Shown piece by piece: positions 60,278 to 64,000 of a stretch of DNA of 64,000 nucleotides. The notes under the pieces are model-generated. The model saw only the letters and a list, made by a program, of their open reading frames with translations. It had not been told where the DNA came from and searched no databases. The translations under genes were made by a program, and so were the position numbers. Every line of letters begins with the position of its first letter. Positions within the stretch are counted from its first letter, which is position 1. Source of the stretch: an uncultured Bacteroidales bacterium (lineage in GTDB: Bacteria > Bacteroidota > Bacteroidia > Bacteroidales > Bacteroidaceae); NCBI GenBank assembly GCA_902799355.1, contig CADCAG010000007.1, forward strand, positions 1-64,000, read 5' to 3'.

Positions 60278-60837
60278 AAATCGTCATCATAGATAACTAC
60301 GACTCATTCACTTATAATCTGAGTCATCTCGTCAAGGAGCTGGGCGCTGAAGTAACAGTATATCGTAACGACCAGTTCGAGCTGCCACAGTTAGAGGAGT
60401 TCAGCAAGATCATCCTCTCGCCAGGTCCCGGTATTCCCTCTGAGGCAGGTCTGTTGCTCGATGTCATCAAGACCTATGCAGGCAAGAAGCCTATCCTTGG
60501 TGTCTGCCTGGGTCATCAAGCCATCGGCGAGGCCTTTGGCGGTAAGCTTGAGAACCTTAGTGACGTCTTCCACGGTGTGGCAACACCCTGTCATCTTACC
60601 AGTGACGATGCGCTTTTCTCTGGTATATCCAAAGAGTTCACCATCGGCCGCTACCACTCATGGGTAGTCTCCAAAGACGGTTTCCCCGACTGTCTTGAAA
60701 TCACCGCCGAGAGCGACGAAGGCCAGATCATGGCACTGAAGCACAAGACACTCAACATTCGAGGCATCCAGTTCCACCCAGAGAGCGTGCTCACCCCCGA
60801 CGGCAAGAAGATGCTGCAAAACTGGCTCTTCCTCTAA
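60274..60837 (+). CDS. trpG: Anthranilate synthase component II (glutamine amidotransferase)
   Basis: A 187-residue class I amidotransferase that supplies ammonia to TrpE. It shows 'IIDNYDSFTYNLSHLVKELG', 'ILSPGPGIPSEAG', the nucleophile in 'PILGVCLGHQAIGEAFGG' (about 72-89) and the His-Glu pair in 'IRGIQFHPESVLTPDG'. It could also serve as PabA. Its stop codon lies in the 9-bp array that leads to trpD. Confidence 0.95.
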   Translation: MKIVIIDNYDSFTYNLSHLVKELGAEVTVYRNDQFELPQLEEFSKIILSPGPGIPSEAGLLLDVIKTYAGKKPILGVCLGHQAIGEAFGGKLENLSDVFHGVATPCHLTSDDALFSGISKEFTIGRYHSWVVSKDGFPDCLEITAESDEGQIMALKHKTLNIRGIQFHPESVLTPDGKKMLQNWLFL

Positions 60838-60885
60838 CTCCTTTAACTCCATTAACTTCTTTAACTCCATTAACTCCTTTAACTC
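60832..60885. repeat. 6 x 9-bp array between trpG and trpD
   Basis: Units CTCTAACTC, CTTTAACTC, CATTAACTT, CTTTAACTC, CATTAACTC, CTTTAACTC: alternating CTTT/CATT. Covers the trpG stop and fills nearly the whole gap. Confidence 0.9.
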
Positions 60886-60894
60886 CTAAGAAAT

Positions 60895-61905
60895 ATGGCA
60901 CAAACGATGAAAGACATCCTGAACAGGATGCTGAACCACGAGGAACTGTCTCGTGAAGAAATGAAGAATATTCTGATTGGTATCACACAGAGTGAGTATC
61001 CTACAGAGCAGATTACCGCCCTGCTGACGGCACTGCAGATGCGTGGCGTCACGGTTGACGAACTGCTGGGCTTCCGTGATGGCATCTTGGAGACGGGTGT
61101 TCCCGCCATCCTCAACGCCGACCGCTACATCGACGTCGTAGGTACTGGCGGTGACCGCAAGAACACCTTCAACATCTCTACCACCAGTTGTTTTGTGATT
61201 GCCGGTGCAGGCTACAAGGTCGCCAAGCACGGTAACTACGCTGCAACCTCTGTATCTGGCGCTTCAAACGTGATTGCTCATCATGGCATCAAGTTTACCG
61301 ATGATATTGACCAACTGAACCGTTCGCTCAACGAGGCAGGCATCGTCTATCTCCATGCCCAGCTCTTCGCCAAGGCCATGAAGTTCGTCGGTCCTATCCG
61401 TAAGGCGCTGCAGTTCCCCACCATCTTCAACCTGCTGGGTCCGCTGGTCAACCCCAGTCAGCCCAGTTGTCAGCTGTTAGGAGTGGCCAACCTTGATCAG
61501 ATGCGCCTCTATAATCAGGTCTACCAGAAGATTGGCATCGACTATGGTATCGTCAACTCCATCGACGGTTACGACGAGATTTCACTCACTGGCGACTTCA
61601 AGGTGACCACCAAGAACTACGAGCGCATCTTCAAACCTCAAGACCTCGGCTTTGACATTGCCAAACCCGAAGAACTTGTGGGTGGCGCCACTGAGGAAGA
61701 GGCTGCAGCCATCTTCGACTCTGTACTCGAGAACCGTGCCTTGCCCGCTCAGAAGAATATCGTGCTGGCTAACGCTGCCTTTGGTATCCAGGTTTTGGAG
61801 AAGGGTGAGAAGAGCATCGAGGAGTGTATTGCCATTGCCCGTGAGTCTATCGACAGCGGTAGTGCATTGCGTACTTTCAAGAAGTTTGTCGAACTGAACT
61901 CCTAA
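60895..61905 (+). CDS. trpD: Anthranilate phosphoribosyltransferase
   Basis: A 336-residue enzyme that attaches phosphoribosyl from PRPP to anthranilate. The start 'MAQTMKDILNRMLNHEELSR' is supported by the gap after the repeats. Motifs: 'DVVGTGGDRKNTFNISTTSC' (PRPP loop, about 80-99), 'VAKHGNYAATSVSGASNVIA' and 'FNLLGPLVNPSQPSCQLLGV'. Length is normal, and it is not fused to trpG as in enterobacteria. Confidence 0.95.
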   Translation: MAQTMKDILNRMLNHEELSREEMKNILIGITQSEYPTEQITALLTALQMRGVTVDELLGFRDGILETGVPAILNADRYIDVVGTGGDRKNTFNISTTSCFVIAGAGYKVAKHGNYAATSVSGASNVIAHHGIKFTDDIDQLNRSLNEAGIVYLHAQLFAKAMKFVGPIRKALQFPTIFNLLGPLVNPSQPSCQLLGVANLDQMRLYNQVYQKIGIDYGIVNSIDGYDEISLTGDFKVTTKNYERIFKPQDLGFDIAKPEELVGGATEEEAAAIFDSVLENRALPAQKNIVLANAAFGIQVLEKGEKSIEECIAIARESIDSGSALRTFKKFVELNS

Positions 61906-61909
61906 TCCC

Positions 61910-61954
61910 CATCCTCCCCATTAAACCCATTAAACCCATTAGGCCCATAACAAC
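61910..61954. repeat. 5 x 9-bp array between trpD and trpC
   Basis: Units CATCCTCCC, CATTAAACC, CATTAAACC, CATTAGGCC, CATAACAAC. It ends 1 bp before the trpC start codon. Confidence 0.85.
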
Positions 61955-61955
61955 A

Positions 61956-62747
61956 ATGGATATTCTCGAAGAAATAGTAGCCAACAAGCGCGTAGAGGTA
62001 GAACGCTTCAAGGCAGAGCTCAGCGAACGGGAGATTCACCGTCGTGTAGAGCCTCTGCTCGACTTCAGCGTAGCCTCTATGTCACAAGCATTGGCGACTT
62101 CCGACTCAGGCATCATTGCCGAGTTCAAGCGTAAGTCACCGTCAAAGGGCTGGATCAAGGAAGACGGCCGTGCCGACATCATTCCGCTGAGCTATCAGCA
62201 GAACGGAGCCTCAGCGCTGAGCATCCTGGCTGACGAGAAGTACTTCGGTGGCAGTGATGAGTTTATCAAGATGGCCCGTCACAGTGGCGTCAATATCCCC
62301 ATCCTCTATAAGAACTTCGTTATCGACGAGTACCAGCTGTTCCAGGCCCGTCTCTGTGGTGCCTCGGCAGTATTGCTCATTGCTGCCGACCTCAGTTTGC
62401 AGCAGTGTTCTGCACTACTGAAGACAGCCCATGAGCTAGGCATGGAGGTACTGCTGGAGATGCATTCAGAGCCAGAACTGGAATATGCTGCCTTAGAGCC
62501 TGACATGTGTGGCATCAACAACCGCAACCTCGGTTCGTTCATTACCGATGTCGAGAATTCCTTCCGCTTGGCTGAGCTACTCCCCAAGGATGCTGTAAAG
62601 GTCAGCGAGAGTGGCATCTCTAATCCAGACACCGTCCGTGCGCTACGCCAGGCTGGCTTCCGTGGTTTCCTCATCGGTGAGAACTTCATGAAGACTGCCG
62701 ACCCAGGTCAGGCCCTCAACGATTTCATCACCCAACTAACCCATTAG
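61956..62747 (+). CDS. trpC: Indole-3-glycerol-phosphate synthase
   Basis: A 263-residue TIM-barrel enzyme. It begins 'MDILEEIVANKRVEVERFKA' and has the catalytic region 'GIIAEFKRKSPSKGWIKE' (about 51-68), 'SILADEKYFGGSDEFIKM', 'PILYKNFVIDEYQ', 'GINNRNLGSF' and 'FLIGENFMKTADPGQALNDF'. It is a stand-alone enzyme, not fused to TrpF. Confidence 0.95.
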   Translation: MDILEEIVANKRVEVERFKAELSEREIHRRVEPLLDFSVASMSQALATSDSGIIAEFKRKSPSKGWIKEDGRADIIPLSYQQNGASALSILADEKYFGGSDEFIKMARHSGVNIPILYKNFVIDEYQLFQARLCGASAVLLIAADLSLQQCSALLKTAHELGMEVLLEMHSEPELEYAALEPDMCGINNRNLGSFITDVENSFRLAELLPKDAVKVSESGISNPDTVRALRQAGFRGFLIGENFMKTADPGQALNDFITQLTH

Positions 62748-62757
62748 TCCCATGATC
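62731..62757. repeat. 3 x 9-bp repeat over the trpC-trpF junction
   Basis: Units CCCAACTAA, CCCATTAGT, CCCATGATC hold the trpC stop (TAG) and the trpF start (ATG at 62752). The unit resembles the CCCATTAAA of the trpD-trpC gap. Confidence 0.6.
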
Positions 62758-63426
62758 ATCAAGGTTTGTGGCATGCGCGATGCGGAGAACATCCGTGAGG
62801 TGGAGAAGGCTATAGCCAATTCTTCATTCTTCACTCTTCATTCTTCACTCTTTCTGATGGGCTTTATCTTCTGGCCTAAGTCGAGCCGCTATGTCAGCGA
62901 GCTCCCCAGCTATCTGCCGACCAATTGTAAGCGTGTGGGCGTCTTTGTCGATGCCGACATCCCTGAAGTCATGCAGAAGGTAGAAGATTTTGGTCTCGAC
63001 TACATCCAGCTGCACGGCCACGAGACACCCGACTACATCCGCGCTTTGCGAGTGGCCGACGGTTTCCCCGTCGACACCCGCCTCATCAAGGCCTTAAGCA
63101 TCAGTAGTCGCAACGACATTGCGACATACAAGGACTATGAAGGTCTCATCGACTACTTCCTCTTTGACACTAAGGCCCAGCTGCCTGGCGGCAACGGACA
63201 GCAGTTTGACTGGAGCGTACTCGCCGCCTACGATGGCAATACGCCCTTCCTGCTCAGCGGTGGCATTGGTCCCGACGATGCAGAGCGCCTCTACGCCCTG
63301 CCAGCTCTCGACGGGTTTCCCGTCGAGAAGTGCGCCGGCATCGACCTCAACTCCCGCTTCGAAGTGACACCAGCAATCAAAGATATCAACAAACTCAAAG
63401 AATTCATTAAAACAGTAAGGATATGA
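62752..63426 (+). CDS. trpF: Phosphoribosylanthranilate isomerase with repeat-derived insertion
   Basis: A 224-residue TIM-barrel isomerase, slightly longer than usual. It has 'IIKVCGMRDAENIREVEK' (catalytic Cys), 'GFIFWPKSSRYVSELP', 'GLDYIQLHGHETPDY', 'PFLLSGGIGPDDAERLY' and 'GIDLNSRFE'. Between the first helix and the second strand, where other TrpF proteins have a short 'GIDW'-like turn, it has 'IANSSFFTLHSSLFL'; this is encoded by a 5 x 7-bp array (62821-62855). Activity is plausible but the fold near strand 2 is changed. The stop overlaps the trpA start as ATGA. Confidence 0.9.
   Translation: MIIKVCGMRDAENIREVEKAIANSSFFTLHSSLFLMGFIFWPKSSRYVSELPSYLPTNCKRVGVFVDADIPEVMQKVEDFGLDYIQLHGHETPDYIRALRVADGFPVDTRLIKALSISSRNDIATYKDYEGLIDYFLFDTKAQLPGGNGQQFDWSVLAAYDGNTPFLLSGGIGPDDAERLYALPALDGFPVEKCAGIDLNSRFEVTPAIKDINKLKEFIKTVRI
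62821..62855. repeat. 5 x 7-bp array inside trpF
   Basis: Units TCTTCAT, TCTTCAC, TCTTCAT, TCTTCAC, TCTTTCT: strict alternation of two variants, pyrimidine-rich and unlike the surrounding codons. Confidence 0.9.
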
Positions 63427-64000
63427 ACAATTTGAATAAGAGAGAGCAAAACGAGCTTGCTCGTTCTGCCGAACGTGAAAATTGTCGGACAGAGTCCAAC
63501 AAGATTAATTCCCTTTTCGCAAACAGCAAGGACTCAAAGCTCCTTTCATTATACTTCTGTGCAGGAGCCCCTACCCTTGACAGTACTGCCGATACCATCT
63601 TGGCCATGCAGGCTAAAGGCATCAGCATGGTAGAAGTCGGCATTCCATTCAGCGACCCCATGGCCGACGGTCCCGTCATCCAGGAGGCAGCCACCACAGC
63701 CCTGAAGAATGGTATGAGTCTGCGACTGCTTTTCGAGCAGCTGAAGGCCATCAAGGAGCAGGTTACCATTCCCTTGGTGCTGATGGGCTATCTCAATCCC
63801 ATCATGCAGTACGGCATTGAGCAGTTTTGCCAGTCATGTGTAGATAGTGGCGTCAGTGGTGTCATCATTCCCGACCTGCCCTTCGACGACTATCTGGAGA
63901 GCATTAAGCCCGCTGCCGACAAGTACGACTTGCGCATCATCATGCTCATCACACCTGAGACCAGCGAGGAGCGCATCCGCTTCATCGACGAGCATACCGA
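63423..64000 (+). CDS. trpA: Tryptophan synthase alpha chain, partial, with N-terminal insertion
   Basis: The first 192 residues are present; the gene runs off the right edge. The TIM-barrel core is clear: 'LSLYFCAGAPTLDSTADTIL', 'MVEVGIPFSDPMADGPVIQE' (catalytic Glu and Asp regions) and 'GVSGVIIPDLPFDDYLE'. Before the core, usual TrpA proteins have about 14 residues; here there are about 40, including 'REQNELARSAERENCRTESN', encoded by a palindromic segment. No other start codon lies before the core, so the extension is translated. The start overlaps the trpF stop as ATGA. Confidence 0.92.
   Translation, partial: MNNLNKREQNELARSAERENCRTESNKINSLFANSKDSKLLSLYFCAGAPTLDSTADTILAMQAKGISMVEVGIPFSDPMADGPVIQEAATTALKNGMSLRLLFEQLKAIKEQVTIPLVLMGYLNPIMQYGIEQFCQSCVDSGVSGVIIPDLPFDDYLESIKPAADKYDLRIIMLITPETSEERIRFIDEHT
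63435..63505. repeat. Palindromic repeat in the 5' end of trpA
   Basis: AACGAGC (63450-63456) and GCTCGTT (63459-63465) form a tight hairpin, flanked by A/G-rich sequence. It encodes the charged N-terminal extension. Confidence 0.5.

Overview
The window reads as a chromosome segment of a Prevotella-like member of the Bacteroidota. Evidence for this: most genes are preceded by the Bacteroidota promoter form TAnnTTTG (often with TTTG or TTG about 20 bases upstream) and not by Shine-Dalgarno sequences; several families are largely confined to this phylum (DUF2723, DUF3098, DUF3836, DUF4421, DUF4450, DUF4924, DUF6359); the trp order is B-E-G-D-C-F-A; and secreted proteins end in a 'YDLxGxKV...GxYIxxGKKVxVK' type sorting tail. 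No phage, integrase, transposase or CRISPR array was seen.

Layout. 1-5000: a partial gene of unknown function, two very small genes, and a large secreted surface protein behind a long leader that carries a tetranucleotide repeat. 5100-13400: a 33-residue mini-gene with its own promoter and terminator, nhaD antiporter, a TGS-domain nucleoside kinase, two tandem ROK proteins with damaged kinase motifs, lysS and gpsA. 13400-18200: a TlpA-like thioredoxin, a gene remnant, an S37-type lipoprotein peptidase, guaA and a MurU-like sugar nucleotidyltransferase. 18300-23200: two paralogous secreted CotH-family proteins. 23200-25900: an AmgK-like sugar kinase fused to a RapZ C-terminal (GlcN6P-sensing) domain, a non-coding element with inverted-repeat ends and a 21-bp palindrome array, and a DUF3836 protein. 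26100-35400: membrane and envelope proteins, then a BlaI/M56-peptidase cassette with an extra 31-residue gene and three operator dyads. 35400-45000: a DUF4450 protein, groES-groEL, sppA, lpxK-PNP-thiL. 45000-52000: an AraC regulator, tRNA-Phe, pantothenate kinase, and a tatA-tatC-polyferredoxin-aldo/keto reductase operon in which the last gene encodes an apparent Tat substrate. 52000-57400: a LysE-DUF4924-rfbD-flavoprotein operon, glucokinase and a DUF6359 lipoprotein. 57450-end: the trp operon, preceded by a 17-residue leader peptide with Trp-Trp and an attenuator hairpin, and cut by the window edge inside trpA.

The most unusual signal is scattered through the whole window. At least twelve places carry a short run of about five degenerate tandem units of 7, 8 or 9 bp. 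The unit sequence differs from place to place, and in five of the runs two variants alternate (ABAB). The runs sit at operon gene junctions, often covering stop or start codons, or in frame inside genes. In the two CotH paralogs, arrays of identical length but unrelated unit sequence occupy exactly the same site. Palindromic short repeats also seem to have been accepted in frame in trpE, trpA and the first partial gene. I know of no described system that explains this pattern.
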